From: Pseudomonas sp. GM84
Lineage (GTDB): Bacteria > Pseudomonadota > Gammaproteobacteria > Pseudomonadales > Pseudomonadaceae
Assembly (NCBI RefSeq): GCF_000282535.1
Contig: NZ_AKJC01000092.1
Location: 1-58,665 of the forward strand
Direction: 5' to 3'
Length of the DNA: 58,665 nt
The notes beneath the pieces are model-generated. The model had not been told where the DNA came from. It saw only the letters and a program-made list of their open reading frames with translations, and made no database searches. The position numbers were made by a program, and so were the translations under genes. Of this stretch, positions 11,182 through 20,596 are shown piece by piece; within the stretch, counting starts at the first letter, position 1, and each line of letters starts with the position of its first letter.

Positions 11182-11272
11182 CTAGACTCCTTGCTAGTGC
11201 AGCCTCGTCCTAATGGACGCCGGCCCCCATCAGGAAGGCACACGCGCCCCCTGGCAGGCCGAATAGCGGCGA

Positions 11273-11302
11273 ACTATAGCACCGCTGACAGGGCGGCCCC
11301 AA
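11273..11302 (-). promoter_or_regulatory. predicted sigma-70 promoter of mlaFEDCB
   Basis: On the minus strand a TGC-TATAGT extended -10 (hexamer 11273-11278) lies 18 bp from TTGGGG (11297-11302). It is about 90 bp upstream of mlaF in the divergent region shared with kdsD. Predicted from hexamers only. Confidence 0.45.
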
Positions 11303-11390
11303 GGCCATGGAACGAGTCGTTCAGGCCAATGACAGCTTTGCCGACATTTCCGATGGCAATCGAAAGGATGAGGCTTTCTTCCATTGCGGC

Positions 11391-11396
11391 TATAAT
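11391..11396 (+). promoter_or_regulatory. predicted -10 box upstream of kdsD
   Basis: A perfect TATAAT, 33 bp before the kdsD ATG. No good -35 hexamer lies 16-18 bp upstream, so the promoter may need an activator or the match may be accidental. It would give a short leader of roughly 25 nt. Confidence 0.4.
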
Positions 11397-11428
11397 CGCC
11401 GCCTTTTCATCAGGCATCGTTTTTCAAC

Positions 11429-12403
11429 ATGAGCCAATCCAGCGAGTTGATCCAATCCGCACAGCGAACACTGCGCCTTGAACTCGAGGCCGTAGAAGGC
11501 CTGATGGCCCGTATCGACGCCAACTTCGTCAAGGCTTGCGAACTGATCCTGACGAGCAAGGGCCGCGTCGTGGTGGTCGGCATGGGCAAGTCTGGGCATA
11601 TCGGCAACAAGATCGCCGCGACCCTGGCCAGCACCGGGACACCCGCATTCTTCGTGCACCCGGCCGAAGCCAGCCATGGCGACATGGGCATGATCACTCG
11701 CGACGATGTCATTCTCGCCCTTTCCAACTCGGGCAGTACTGCCGAGATCGTCACCCTGTTGCCGTTGATCAAGCGCCTGGGCATCCAGCTGATCAGCCTG
11801 ACCGGCAATCCGGATTCGCCTTTGGCCCAGGCCGCCGAGGTCAACCTCGACGCCCGTGTCGCCCAGGAGGCCTGCCCGCTGAACCTGGCGCCCACCTCGT
11901 CCACCACCGCGGCACTGGTGCTGGGCGACGCGCTGGCCATCGCGCTGCTCGAAGCGCGCGGCTTCACTGCCGAGGACTTCGCCTTCTCGCACCCAGGCGG
12001 AGCCTTGGGCCGACGCCTGTTGCTCAAGGTCGAGAACGTCATGCACGCGGGCGACGAGCTGCCACAAGTGCAACGCGGCACGCTGCTCAAGGACGCGCTC
12101 CTGGAAATGTCCCGCAAGGGCCTGGGCATGACCGTGATCCTGGAACCGGATGGCAAGCTGGCCGGGATCTTCACCGACGGCGACTTGCGCCGCAGCCTGG
12201 ATCGCAGCATCGACGTTCACACCACCTTGATCGACCAGGTGATGACCGTGCACGGCAAGACCGCACGCGCCGAAATGCTCGCGGCCGAGGCGCTCAAGAT
12301 CATGGAAGACAACAAGATCAACGCCCTGGTAGTCGTCGACAAGGACGACCGTCCTACCGGCGCCCTGAACATGCACGACCTGCTGCGCGCAGGCGTGATG
12401 TAA
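11429..12403 (+). CDS. kdsD: D-arabinose 5-phosphate isomerase
   Basis: 324 residues: a SIS sugar-isomerase domain (about 30-175; GRVVVVGMGKSGHIGNKIAATLASTGTP, SNSGSTAEI) and two CBS domains (about 205-320). KdsD converts ribulose 5-phosphate to arabinose 5-phosphate, the precursor of Kdo in lipopolysaccharide core. It is directly followed by kdsC (13-bp gap), two Kdo-pathway steps in one transcript, and then by the LPS export genes. Only a weak ribosome site (CAGG) precedes the ATG. Confidence 0.96.
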   Translation: MSQSSELIQSAQRTLRLELEAVEGLMARIDANFVKACELILTSKGRVVVVGMGKSGHIGNKIAATLASTGTPAFFVHPAEASHGDMGMITRDDVILALSNSGSTAEIVTLLPLIKRLGIQLISLTGNPDSPLAQAAEVNLDARVAQEACPLNLAPTSSTTAALVLGDALAIALLEARGFTAEDFAFSHPGGALGRRLLLKVENVMHAGDELPQVQRGTLLKDALLEMSRKGLGMTVILEPDGKLAGIFTDGDLRRSLDRSIDVHTTLIDQVMTVHGKTARAEMLAAEALKIMEDNKINALVVVDKDDRPTGALNMHDLLRAGVM

Positions 12404-12416
12404 AGGAGAACCCGCA

Positions 12417-12941
12417 ATGACCCAGGATCTGCTGCAACGCGGCAAAGCCATCAAGCTCGCCGTATTCGATGTCGACGGCGTGCTCACCGACGGACGGCTG
12501 TACTTTCTCGAGGACGGCAGCGAGTTCAAGACCTTCAATACCCTCGATGGCCACGGCATCAAGATGCTCATGGCCGCGGGCGTAACCACGGCCATCATCA
12601 GCGGACGCAAGACCCCGGTCGTCGAGCGTCGAGCGAAAAACCTCGGCATCCCGCACCTGTTCCAGGGCCGCGAGGACAAATTGGTAGTGCTCGACGGCCT
12701 GCTCGCCGAACTGGGCCTAAGCTATGAACAGGTTGCCTATCTGGGCGATGACCTGCCAGACCTGCCGGTGATTCGCCGGGTGGGCCTGGGCATGGCGGTG
12801 GCCAATGCCGCGCCATTCGTTCGCCAGCACGCCCACGGCGTGACCCAGGCGCGCGGCGGCGAAGGTGCCGCCCGCGAGTTCTGCGAACTGATCATGCAGG
12901 CCCAGGGCACCCTGGACGCTGCCAATGCCAATTACCTTTAA
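12417..12941 (+). CDS. kdsC: 3-deoxy-D-manno-octulosonate 8-phosphate phosphatase
   Basis: 174 residues, HAD superfamily C0 type. The nucleophile motif FDVDGVLTDG (Asp about 18 and 20), GHGIKMLMAAG...TAIISGR (motif II), and YLGDDLPDLPVI (motif IV) are intact. It dephosphorylates Kdo-8-phosphate to Kdo. AAAGGAGAACCCGCA precedes the ATG. Lies between kdsD and lptC. Confidence 0.96.
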   Translation: MTQDLLQRGKAIKLAVFDVDGVLTDGRLYFLEDGSEFKTFNTLDGHGIKMLMAAGVTTAIISGRKTPVVERRAKNLGIPHLFQGREDKLVVLDGLLAELGLSYEQVAYLGDDLPDLPVIRRVGLGMAVANAAPFVRQHAHGVTQARGGEGAAREFCELIMQAQGTLDAANANYL

Positions 12942-12949
12942 GGCCGAAC

Positions 12950-13522
12950 ATGCTCAGCAAGAAAGCCCGCAATATTGTGCTGCTCGCGCTGATCGCTGCC
13001 CTGCTGGTGGCGATCGGGTACTGGAATGTCAGCCCTGAAAGCTTCCTCGACAAGCCCGTGGCGCAAGTTGATGAAAGCGCCATCGACTATTACGCGATCA
13101 ACGCCCACAGCCTGCAGTTTCTTCCCGATGGCAAGCTGCAATACGAGATGACCGCCGACAAAGTCGAACACCTCAAGGCCAGCGAAGTCACACTGGTGAC
13201 CACGCCCGACCTGCACATGTACCGGGGCACCGAGTACCCGTGGCACGTGCAGAGCGTTCGCGCCGAGGTCAATCCCGACGGCAGCGAAGTCGAACTGATC
13301 GACAAGGTGCGTGTCGCACGCACTGACGAAAAACAGCGCGAAACCATCATTACCAGCTCGCGCATGACCGTATTCCCACAGAAGCAATATGCGCAGACCG
13401 AGCAAGCCGTTAGAATCGACGGCGCCGGTGGTACGACCACGGGCAAGGGAATGAAAGCGTATTTGAAAGAAGGCAGGATGGACCTGCTCTCTAACGTAAG
13501 AGGACAGTATGAGGCTCGTTAA
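12950..13522 (+). CDS. lptC: LPS export protein LptC
   Basis: 190 residues with one N-terminal membrane anchor (about 6-24, ARNIVLLALIAALLVAIGYW) and a periplasmic beta-jellyroll that takes LPS from LptB2FG and passes it to LptA. Homology shows in YYAINAHSLQFLPDGKLQYEMTADKVEHL and PWHVQSVRAEVNPDGSEVELIDKVRV. Eight bases separate it from kdsC; its last 14 bases overlap lptA, implying translational coupling. Confidence 0.93.
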   Translation: MLSKKARNIVLLALIAALLVAIGYWNVSPESFLDKPVAQVDESAIDYYAINAHSLQFLPDGKLQYEMTADKVEHLKASEVTLVTTPDLHMYRGTEYPWHVQSVRAEVNPDGSEVELIDKVRVARTDEKQRETIITSSRMTVFPQKQYAQTEQAVRIDGAGGTTTGKGMKAYLKEGRMDLLSNVRGQYEAR

Positions 13523-14033
13523 AACCCTCCCCCTTTTGCTCAGCCTGAGCGCAGCACTGGGAAGCGCGAGCGCCTTCGCCCTGCCGACCGACCGTGACCA
13601 GCCTATCCGCATCCAGGCCGACAACGCGCACCTGGACGACAAGCAAGGCGTGGCCACCTACACCGGTGACGTGATCATCACCCAAGGCTCGATGATGATC
13701 AAAGGCAACACCGTGACCATGACCCGCGCCGCCAACGGCGACATCGACGTGGTGACCTCGGTGGGCAACCTGGCCTACTTCGAGCAACAGCAGAGCACCG
13801 CCAAGCCTGACAAGATGAAGGGCTGGGCCGTGACCATCCAGTACCAGGCACAGAAAGACACGGTGATCCTCACCGACCGTGCCAAGGTCGAGAACGAAGG
13901 CAACACCACCGAAGGCGAGAAGATCGTCTACAACACCAAGTCCCAGGTTGCGACCGCCGGTCGCGGTGGCAACGTGACTCAACCACGTCAGCGCATCGAC
14001 ATGGTGATCCAGCCGAAGAAGAAGGCCGAGTAA
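13509..14033 (+). CDS. lptA: periplasmic LPS bridge protein LptA (LptH in P. aeruginosa)
   Basis: 174 residues with a signal peptide (MRLVKTLPLLLSLSAALGSASAFA, cut before LPTD). The OstA-like jellyroll begins QPIRIQADNAHLDDKQGVATYTGDV. LptA polymerises to bridge the inner and outer membranes for LPS. TAAGAGGACAGT precedes the ATG inside lptC. The stop is followed directly by the lptB ATG. Confidence 0.94.
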   Translation: MRLVKTLPLLLSLSAALGSASAFALPTDRDQPIRIQADNAHLDDKQGVATYTGDVIITQGSMMIKGNTVTMTRAANGDIDVVTSVGNLAYFEQQQSTAKPDKMKGWAVTIQYQAQKDTVILTDRAKVENEGNTTEGEKIVYNTKSQVATAGRGGNVTQPRQRIDMVIQPKKKAE

Positions 14034-14759
<726 letters not shown>

Positions 14760-14810
14760 GCCCAGATGTGCCTGGAGCACTGGCAAACCGCTCCTGACGG
14801 GGCTTAAGTT

Positions 14811-14839
14811 GTTACAGCGCTCTAGGCAAACGCTACAAT
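14811..14839 (+). promoter_or_regulatory. possible rpoN promoter
   Basis: GTTACA (14811-14816) and TACAAT (14834-14839) are spaced 17 bp, about 95 bp before the rpoN start in the 174-bp lptB-rpoN gap. The match is moderate; rpoN could also be read through from lptB. The gap also holds a small GC-rich repeat (GGCGCTCCGGCGCC, about 14867-14880). Confidence 0.35.
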
Positions 14840-14933
14840 TTAAGGCATAAAACTTGCTTGAATTAGGCGCTCCGGCGCCCTCATGTAGTGGATGGCGCAT
14901 GCGCGCCGGCGAACAAGGTATTTAGCCCCAGCC

Positions 14934-16427
14934 ATGAAACCATCGCTCGTCCTAAAAATGGGCCAGCAACTGACGATGACTCCTCAGTTGCAACAGGCCA
15001 TCCGCCTACTCCAGCTTTCCACCCTGGACCTGCAGCAGGAAATCCAGGAAGCGCTGGAGTCCAATCCGATGCTCGAACGCCAGGAAGACGGCGAAGACTT
15101 CGACAACAGCGACCCGATGGCGGACAACGCCGAAAACAAGCCGGTCGCCGAAGTCCAGGACAACAGCTTCCAGGAAAGCACCAGCAGTGCCGAAAGCCTG
15201 GAGGACGGTGAGTGGAACGAGCGAATCCCCAACGAGCTTCCGGTCGATACCGCCTGGGAAGACATCTACCAGACCAGCGCCAGCAGCCTGCCGAGCAACG
15301 ATGACGACGAGTGGGACTTCACCACCCGCACATCGGCCGGCGAGAGCCTGCAGAGCCACCTGCTGTGGCAACTGAACCTGGCACCGATGTCCGATACCGA
15401 TCGCCTGATCGCCGTCACCCTGATCGACAGCATCAACGGCCAGGGCTACCTGGAAGACACGCTCGAAGAGATTTGCGCAGGCTTCGACCCGGAACTGGAT
15501 ATCGAGCTCGACGAGATCGAAGCCGTGCTGCACCGCATCCAGCAGTTCGAACCTGCCGGCGTCGGCGCCCGCTGCCTCGGCGAATGCCTGCTGCTGCAGC
15601 TGCGCCAACTACCCTCCAGCACACCCTGGATGAGCGAAGCCCAGCGCCTGGTCAGCGACTTCATCGACCTGCTCGGCAGCCGCGACTACAGCCAGCTGAT
15701 GCGCCGCATGAAGCTCAAGGAAGACGAGCTGCGTCAGGTGATCGAGCTGGTGCAGAGCCTCAACCCGCGCCCTGGTTCGCAGATCGAGTCCAGCGAACCT
15801 GAATACGTGGTGCCCGATGTGATCGTGCGCAAGGACAGCGAGCGCTGGCTGGTCGAGCTGAACCAGGAAGCGATCCCGCGCCTGCGGGTCAACCCGCAGT
15901 ATGCCGGCTTCGTCCGCCGCGCCGACACCAGCGCCGACAACACCTTCATGCGCAACCAGCTTCAGGAGGCACGCTGGTTCATCAAGAGCCTGCAGAGCCG
16001 CAATGAAACACTGATGAAGGTCGCCACCCAGATCGTCGAGCACCAGCGTGGCTTCCTCGACCACGGTGACGAAGCGATGAAGCCGCTGGTACTGCACGAT
16101 ATCGCCGAAGCGGTAGGCATGCACGAGTCGACCATTTCGCGGGTCACCACGCAGAAATACATGCACACGCCCCGCGGCATCTACGAACTGAAATACTTTT
16201 TCTCCAGCCACGTCAGCACCGCCGAAGGCGGAGAATGCTCGTCCACGGCGATCCGCGCGATCATCAAGAAACTGGTTGCGGCGGAAAATCAGAAAAAGCC
16301 ATTGAGTGACAGCAAGATCGCTGGTTTACTGGAGGCACAAGGCATCCAGGTAGCCCGTCGCACCGTCGCCAAGTACCGCGAGTCCCTCGGCATCGCACCG
16401 TCGAGCGAGCGCAAGCGACTGATGTAG
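14934..16427 (+). CDS. rpoN: RNA polymerase sigma-54 factor
   Basis: 497 residues from [29 protein letters not shown]. Region I (glutamine/leucine-rich, 1-50), an acidic region II (about 60-120), the core-binding domain and the DNA-binding C-terminus with [27 protein letters not shown] and the RpoN box [10 protein letters not shown] are all seen. It directs transcription of nitrogen, flagellar and catabolic genes at -24/-12 promoters with AAA+ activators. A start 14 codons upstream is possible but the extension is Arg-rich and unlike the family. The linked hpf-ptsN-rapZ-ptsO order is conserved in proteobacteria. Confidence 0.97.
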   Translation: MKPSLVLKMGQQLTMTPQLQQAIRLLQLSTLDLQQEIQEALESNPMLERQEDGEDFDNSDPMADNAENKPVAEVQDNSFQESTSSAESLEDGEWNERIPNELPVDTAWEDIYQTSASSLPSNDDDEWDFTTRTSAGESLQSHLLWQLNLAPMSDTDRLIAVTLIDSINGQGYLEDTLEEICAGFDPELDIELDEIEAVLHRIQQFEPAGVGARCLGECLLLQLRQLPSSTPWMSEAQRLVSDFIDLLGSRDYSQLMRRMKLKEDELRQVIELVQSLNPRPGSQIESSEPEYVVPDVIVRKDSERWLVELNQEAIPRLRVNPQYAGFVRRADTSADNTFMRNQLQEARWFIKSLQSRNETLMKVATQIVEHQRGFLDHGDEAMKPLVLHDIAEAVGMHESTISRVTTQKYMHTPRGIYELKYFFSSHVSTAEGGECSSTAIRAIIKKLVAAENQKKPLSDSKIAGLLEAQGIQVARRTVAKYRESLGIAPSSERKRLM

Positions 16428-16454
16428 CCCCTGGGTGTGCCACAGCGTTTGTGG

Positions 16455-16473
16455 GGCAGGTGCAATACCTGCC
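16455..16473 (+). terminator. stem-loop between rpoN and hpf
   Basis: GGCAGGT and ACCTGCC form a perfect 7-bp stem with a 5-nt loop (GCAAT), followed by TCTTTA. It sits 32 bp upstream of the hpf ATG. It could attenuate read-through from rpoN or mark an RNA processing site; the short U-rich tail makes it a weak terminator at best. Confidence 0.45.
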
Positions 16474-16505
16474 TCTTTATGCACGGGCAACAAAGGAGAA
16501 GCTGT

Positions 16506-16814
16506 ATGCAAGTCAATATCAGTGGACAGCATGTAGAAGTCACCCAGCCGCTACGCGATTACGTGCTGGAAAAGCTCGCCAGGGTGGAGAGTCACTTCGA
16601 CAAGATCACCAACGTGCAGGTCATCATGAAAGTCGAGAAGCTGCAGCAGAAGGTCGAAGCGACCCTGCAGATTCCCGGCGGCGAAGTGGTTGCCAACGCA
16701 GAACACGAAGACATGTATGCAGCGATCGACGCCTTGGCCGACAAGCTCGACCGCCAACTGAAAAAACACAAGGAAAAACAGCAAAGCTTGCTGCAAGGTG
16801 CAGCCGCCCGCTGA
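16506..16814 (+). CDS. hpf: ribosome hibernation promoting factor, short form
   Basis: 102 residues starting MQVNISGQHVEVTQPLRDYV, with AAAGGAGAAGCTGT before the ATG. The HPF/YfiA fold is visible (LEKLARVESHFDKITNVQVIMKVEKLQQKVEATLQIPGGEVVANAEHEDMYAAIDALADKL); the C-terminal dimerisation domain of long HPF is missing. Binds 30S subunits and promotes 100S dimers in stationary phase. Twelve bases separate it from ptsN. Confidence 0.95.
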   Translation: MQVNISGQHVEVTQPLRDYVLEKLARVESHFDKITNVQVIMKVEKLQQKVEATLQIPGGEVVANAEHEDMYAAIDALADKLDRQLKKHKEKQQSLLQGAAAR

Positions 16815-16826
16815 TCCCCCTCATCC

Positions 16827-17291
16827 ATGATCCGACTTGAAACCATCCTGACCCCCGGCCGTTCCCTGGTGAACGTGCCGGGCGGCAGCAAGAAGCGCGC
16901 CCTTGAAAAGGTCGCCAACCTGATTGCCGAACAAGTACCCGAGCTGGAGATGCAAGACGTCTTCGAAAAGCTGATCGCGCGGGAAAAACTCGGCTCCACT
17001 GGCTTCGGCAATGGAATCGCCATTCCCCACTGCCGGCTTGAAGGGTGTTCTTCACCCGTCAGCGCCCTGCTGCACCTGGATGCTCCGATCGACTATGACG
17101 CCATCGATGGCGCGCCGGTCGATCTGTTGTTCGTACTGCTGGTGCCGGAGGCTGCTACTGATGCCCATCTGGAACTGCTGCGCCAGATCGCCAGCATGCT
17201 CGACCGCAAGGAAGTTCGCGAGCGCCTGCGTGCCGCCCACAGCAGCGAGGCCCTGTTCCAGGTTGTCCTGGACGCACAGAACGAGCACTGA
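16827..17291 (+). CDS. ptsN: nitrogen-PTS EIIA component PtsN
   Basis: 154 residues. The EIIA-Ntr domain with phosphorylation site in [12 protein letters not shown] (His about 68), plus [27 protein letters not shown]. It receives phosphate from EI-Ntr (PtsP, elsewhere) through NPr (ptsO, this window) and regulates potassium transport, carbon/nitrogen balance and, in P. putida, pyruvate dehydrogenase and catabolic promoters. Confidence 0.96.
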   Translation: MIRLETILTPGRSLVNVPGGSKKRALEKVANLIAEQVPELEMQDVFEKLIAREKLGSTGFGNGIAIPHCRLEGCSSPVSALLHLDAPIDYDAIDGAPVDLLFVLLVPEAATDAHLELLRQIASMLDRKEVRERLRAAHSSEALFQVVLDAQNEH

Positions 17292-17293
17292 AC

Positions 17294-18148
17294 ATGCGCC
17301 TGATCATCGTCAGCGGCCGGTCCGGCTCCGGCAAGAGTACCGCCCTCGATGTGCTGGAAGACAACGGCTTTTACGTCATCGACAACCTGCCGGCCGGCTT
17401 GCTGCCGCAACTGGCGGAGAATGCGTTGATCAACACCGAGCTGCTGCAACCGAAAGTGGCCGTCTCGATCGATGCGCGCAACCTGCCCAGCCATCTGTCA
17501 CGCTTCCCCGAGCTGCTTGCCGAAGCCCGCGGCCGCCATATCCAGTGTGATGTGCTGTTTCTCGATGCCGACGAAGAGACGCTGCTCAAGCGCTTCTCCG
17601 AAACACGCCGGCGCCACCCGTTGACCAACGCCGACCGCTCGCTGGCCGAGGCGATCCGCGTGGAAAGCGAGCTGCTGGGACCGATCTCCGATCTTGCCGA
17701 CCTGAAGATCGACACCACCAGCCTCAACCTCTATCAACTGCGCGACACGATCAAGCTGCGCCTGCTCAATCAACCCGAGCCAGGCACCGCTTTCCTGGTC
17801 GAGTCGTTCGGTTTCAAGCGCGGCATGCCGGTCGATGCCGACCTGGTGTTCGATGTACGCTGCCTGCCGAACCCGTACTGGAAGCCCGAGCTGCGCGAGC
17901 ACTCCGGCCTCGAACAGCCGGTCATCGACTACCTCGCCGCTCAGCCGGACGTCGAGGAAATGTTCAACGACATTTCCAGCTACCTGCTCAAATGGCTGCC
18001 ACGCTTCGCTGCCAGCAACCGCGCTTATGTCACCATCGCCATTGGCTGCACTGGCGGTCACCACCGTTCGGTCTATATCACCGAACGCCTTGGCAAGTTG
18101 CTGCAGCAGTCTCTGAAAAACGTCCAGGTCCGCCACCGCGACCTCTAG
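17294..18148 (+). CDS. rapZ: RNase adapter protein RapZ
   Basis: 284 residues with a Walker [14 protein letters not shown] (near 6-18) and the C-terminal RapZ domain ([24 protein letters not shown], then [15 protein letters not shown]). Members bind nucleotides and, in E. coli, present GlmZ sRNA to RNase E to control GlmS. Whether a GlmZ-like target exists in Pseudomonas is uncertain. The start lies two bases after the ptsN stop. Confidence 0.95.
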   Translation: MRLIIVSGRSGSGKSTALDVLEDNGFYVIDNLPAGLLPQLAENALINTELLQPKVAVSIDARNLPSHLSRFPELLAEARGRHIQCDVLFLDADEETLLKRFSETRRRHPLTNADRSLAEAIRVESELLGPISDLADLKIDTTSLNLYQLRDTIKLRLLNQPEPGTAFLVESFGFKRGMPVDADLVFDVRCLPNPYWKPELREHSGLEQPVIDYLAAQPDVEEMFNDISSYLLKWLPRFAASNRAYVTIAIGCTGGHHRSVYITERLGKLLQQSLKNVQVRHRDL

Positions 18149-18168
18149 CCCACAGGATCCGCCCCACG

Positions 18169-18441
18169 ATGCCCGCCCGCGAAATCACCATCATCAACAA
18201 GCTGGGGCTGCATGCCCGGGCGGCAGCCAAGTTCGTTGGCGTGGCCGGGCGCTTCCCTTGCCAGGTGCGGGTGGGGCGTGCGCCAGACAAGCTGGTGGAC
18301 GGCAAGAGCATCATGGCCGTGATGATGCTGGCGGCGGGCAAAGGCACCCAGGTGCACCTGCATACCGAAGGGGAGCAGGACAACGAAGCGCTGGAAGCGC
18401 TGGTGGCGTTGATCAACAACTATTTCGACGAAGGCGAGTAA
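18169..18441 (+). CDS. ptsO: HPr-like phosphocarrier NPr
   Basis: 90 residues beginning MPAREITIINKLGLHARAAAKFVG. The phosphorylatable His is about residue 15 in LGLHARAA; the second HPr site region is DGKSIMAVMMLAAGKG. It carries phosphate from PtsP to PtsN. It ends the rpoN-linked cluster. A long upstream in-frame reading inside rapZ is rejected. Confidence 0.95.
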   Translation: MPAREITIINKLGLHARAAAKFVGVAGRFPCQVRVGRAPDKLVDGKSIMAVMMLAAGKGTQVHLHTEGEQDNEALEALVALINNYFDEGE

Positions 18442-18473
18442 CTCGCTCGCATCCTGGCTGACTGCTCTGGCTC

Positions 18474-18580
18474 TATCGCCGGCAAGCCGGCTCCCACAGG
18501 TTCAGCGCGACCTTCAAGCTTTGCGCAATTCCTGTGGGAGCCGGCTTGTCGTGGCGACGAACCGCGTCGATAGGGCCAGT
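18474..18580. repeat. REP pair, class A
   Basis: Arms CAAGCCGGCTCCCACAGG (18483-18500) and its exact complement (18531-18548), with ATCGCCGG/TCGTGGCGA flanks. It fills the space between the convergent ptsO and ZIP genes and may end transcription from both sides. Confidence 0.9.
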
Positions 18581-18589
18581 AGATCCAAT

Positions 18590-19483
18590 TCAAGACATCG
18601 CCGTATCCATCACCATCATCAGGCAGAAGCCGATGCACAGCCCCAGGCTGGCCAGCCGGTGATGCCCATTGCTGCGTGACTCGGGGATGATCTCCTGGGT
18701 CACCACCAACAGCATCGCCCCCGCTGCACAAGCCAGGCCAAGCGGCAGCAGCAACTCGGCGACATTCACCAGCCAGGCACACAGCACCGCCGCCAACGGC
18801 TCCACCAGGCCAGACGCGGCCCCGATCAAAAACGCCTTGAACCGCGGCATGCCCGCCCCCGCCAGCACCAGCGCAATCACCAGTCCCTCGGGCACATCCT
18901 GCAAGGCAATGCCCATCGCCAGACTGTCGGCATCGGCCATGCCACCACCGGCCGATACGCCGATGGCCATGCCTTCGGGAATGTTGTGGGCAATGATGGC
19001 GATCACGAACAGCCAGATCCGCGCCGCAATCACGGGTTGCCGATCGTTACCGACCAGCGCCTCGGGCGATGCACCCGACACCTTCAAATCGACGGCGAAC
19101 AGGCACAACGCCCCGAACAGCAAGCCGAAGCTGATCAAGCCACCAGCGCCCCATGGGCTGAAACCGATTGACCGGGCAGCATCGAGCCCCGGAATGATCA
19201 AGGAAAACGCGGTGGCCGCCAGCATCACGCCGGCACCGAAACCCAACAAGGTATCGGCCAGGGCCACCGGCATGTTGCGAATCACCAACACCGGTACCGC
19301 ACCCAGCGCCGTACCCAGCGCACACAGTGCGCCGCCCTCGAGGGCGCGCAGCATGCGCGGCTCCAGGTCCAGCCAGGCAATACCCCGCGCCACCAGCAGG
19401 GCCGTGCCGACCAATAGCAGCAGCGTGCCTATTGCCAACCGGAACAGGCGCACACTACCGACAGACATCACCTCCGAGCGCAT
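18590..19483 (-). CDS. ZIP-family divalent metal transporter
   Basis: About 297 residues with eight hydrophobic segments. The metal-site helices read AIIAHNIPEGMAIGVS (TM4) and GIALQDVPEGLVIALV (TM5), the ZIP HNxPEG signature. The start is uncertain: ATG at 19483 (11 bp after the sodA stop) or ATG at 19468, which has GGAGG only two bases before it. On the sodA strand and so close behind it that co-transcription in the Fur-controlled operon is likely. Zn, Fe or Mn could be the substrate; the context of Mn-SOD suggests Mn, by inference only. Confidence 0.85.
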   Translation of the reverse strand: MRSEVMSVGSVRLFRLAIGTLLLLVGTALLVARGIAWLDLEPRMLRALEGGALCALGTALGAVPVLVIRNMPVALADTLLGFGAGVMLAATAFSLIIPGLDAARSIGFSPWGAGGLISFGLLFGALCLFAVDLKVSGASPEALVGNDRQPVIAARIWLFVIAIIAHNIPEGMAIGVSAGGGMADADSLAMGIALQDVPEGLVIALVLAGAGMPRFKAFLIGAASGLVEPLAAVLCAWLVNVAELLLPLGLACAAGAMLLVVTQEIIPESRSNGHHRLASLGLCIGFCLMMVMDTAMS

Positions 19484-19494
19484 ACCGGATCGAC

Positions 19495-20106
19495 TCACTT
19501 CAGGGTTTCGAGGTAACGACGTTCCACTTCCGCCCAATCGATGACGTTGTAGAAGGCCCCGATGTATTCCGGGCGACGGTTCTGATACTTCAGGTAGTAG
19601 GCATGCTCCCAGACATCAAGGCCAAGAATCGGCGTATTACCGTGCATCAAGGGGCTGTCCTGGTTGCCGCTGCTTTCCACCACCAGCGAGTTTTGCGGCG
19701 TGACGCTCAGCCAGGCCCAACCACTGCCGAACCGAGTCAGGGCGGCCTTGGTGAAGGCATCCTTGAACGCTTCAAAACCACCCAGCTCGGCCTCGATGGC
19801 CTTGGCCAGCTGCCCCTGCGGCTGGCCGCCACCCTGCGGTGACATGATGGTCCAGAACAGCGAATGGTTGGCATGGCCGCCACCATGGTTGATCACCGCG
19901 CCTTGCAGCTTTTCCGGCAATTGCTTGACCGCACCGACCAGCTTCTCCACCGGCCACTCGGCCCATTCGGTCCCTTCGACGGCCGCGTTCAGGCCGTTGA
20001 CGTAGGTCTGGTGATGCTTGGTGTGGTGGATCTCCATGGTCTGGGTATCGATGTGCGGTTCCAGCGCGTTGTAGGCATAGGGCAACGCAGGCAAGGTATA
20101 GGGCAT
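19495..20106 (-). CDS. sodA: superoxide dismutase, Mn type
   Basis: 203 residues, [20 protein letters not shown] start. Metal ligands are His about 27, His about 81 and the [11 protein letters not shown]sp and His. Residues that distinguish Mn from Fe enzymes favour Mn: GGGHANHS around residue 76-82 and GNQDSPLM (outer-sphere Gln from the C-terminal half). Last enzyme of the iron-starvation unit; its ATG lies one base past the orfX stop. Making a Mn enzyme under iron limitation fits the upstream Fur box. Confidence 0.95.
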   Translation of the reverse strand: MPYTLPALPYAYNALEPHIDTQTMEIHHTKHHQTYVNGLNAAVEGTEWAEWPVEKLVGAVKQLPEKLQGAVINHGGGHANHSLFWTIMSPQGGGQPQGQLAKAIEAELGGFEAFKDAFTKAALTRFGSGWAWLSVTPQNSLVVESSGNQDSPLMHGNTPILGLDVWEHAYYLKYQNRRPEYIGAFYNVIDWAEVERRYLETLK

Positions 20107-20107
20107 G

Positions 20108-20569
20108 TCAATGGATTCCGTAGACGGGGGTTCGGGGGGCCGCTTCACCCCGGGAGGCCAGTTCGCTGGCCCCCGGGGCTTGGCGGTTGAGCAAGCGCTC
20201 GGTACGCGGGTACTGGCCGTACTCGGCAATGAAACCGAGCAACTCGGTGTAGGTGCGCCCGCTGTGGCGCAACGCCGCATCACGCAGCGCCTGCGACAGA
20301 CGCGGCTCCTGGCTGGCCTGCAGCAAACGCTGATGCGCGGCGCACAGGTAGTCGGCGCTTTCATGCGGCTGGTTCAGGCGCAGGTGCAGGTCGGCCAGGT
20401 TGTGGTGGGCGATGACGAAGGCCGCCACCGCTTCGTCGACGTCATGCCAGCGCTCGAACAGCACCTGAGCCAAGGCCAGGGCTTGCAGGTAATGTTCCCG
20501 GGCGTCCACCAGCTCGCCCTGTTCGAACAGGCGGTTGGCAGCTTGCGTGGTGCGTTTCCAGTGCTGCAT
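20108..20569 (-). CDS. conserved protein of unknown function between fumC and sodA (orfX)
   Basis: 153 residues, predicted almost wholly helical, with TPR-like spacing of aromatic and Leu/Ala residues ([58 protein letters not shown]). No signal peptide, no catalytic motif. The last 30 residues are probably disordered. Its homologue lies at the same place in the P. aeruginosa fagA-fumC-orfX-sodA operon. A helper or scaffold role for its operon partners is possible but unproven. Confidence 0.85.
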   Translation of the reverse strand: MQHWKRTTQAANRLFEQGELVDAREHYLQALALAQVLFERWHDVDEAVAAFVIAHHNLADLHLRLNQPHESADYLCAAHQRLLQASQEPRLSQALRDAALRHSGRTYTELLGFIAEYGQYPRTERLLNRQAPGASELASRGEAAPRTPVYGIH

Positions 20570-20596
20570 GACGTATCTCCTGGGCGCTGACGCGGG

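Noticed and set aside
18474..18580. Inverted repeats considered as transposon ends or CRISPR-like repeats
   Set aside because: All copies share the REP core, lie singly between genes, have no target duplications, no spacers and no transposase between arms.
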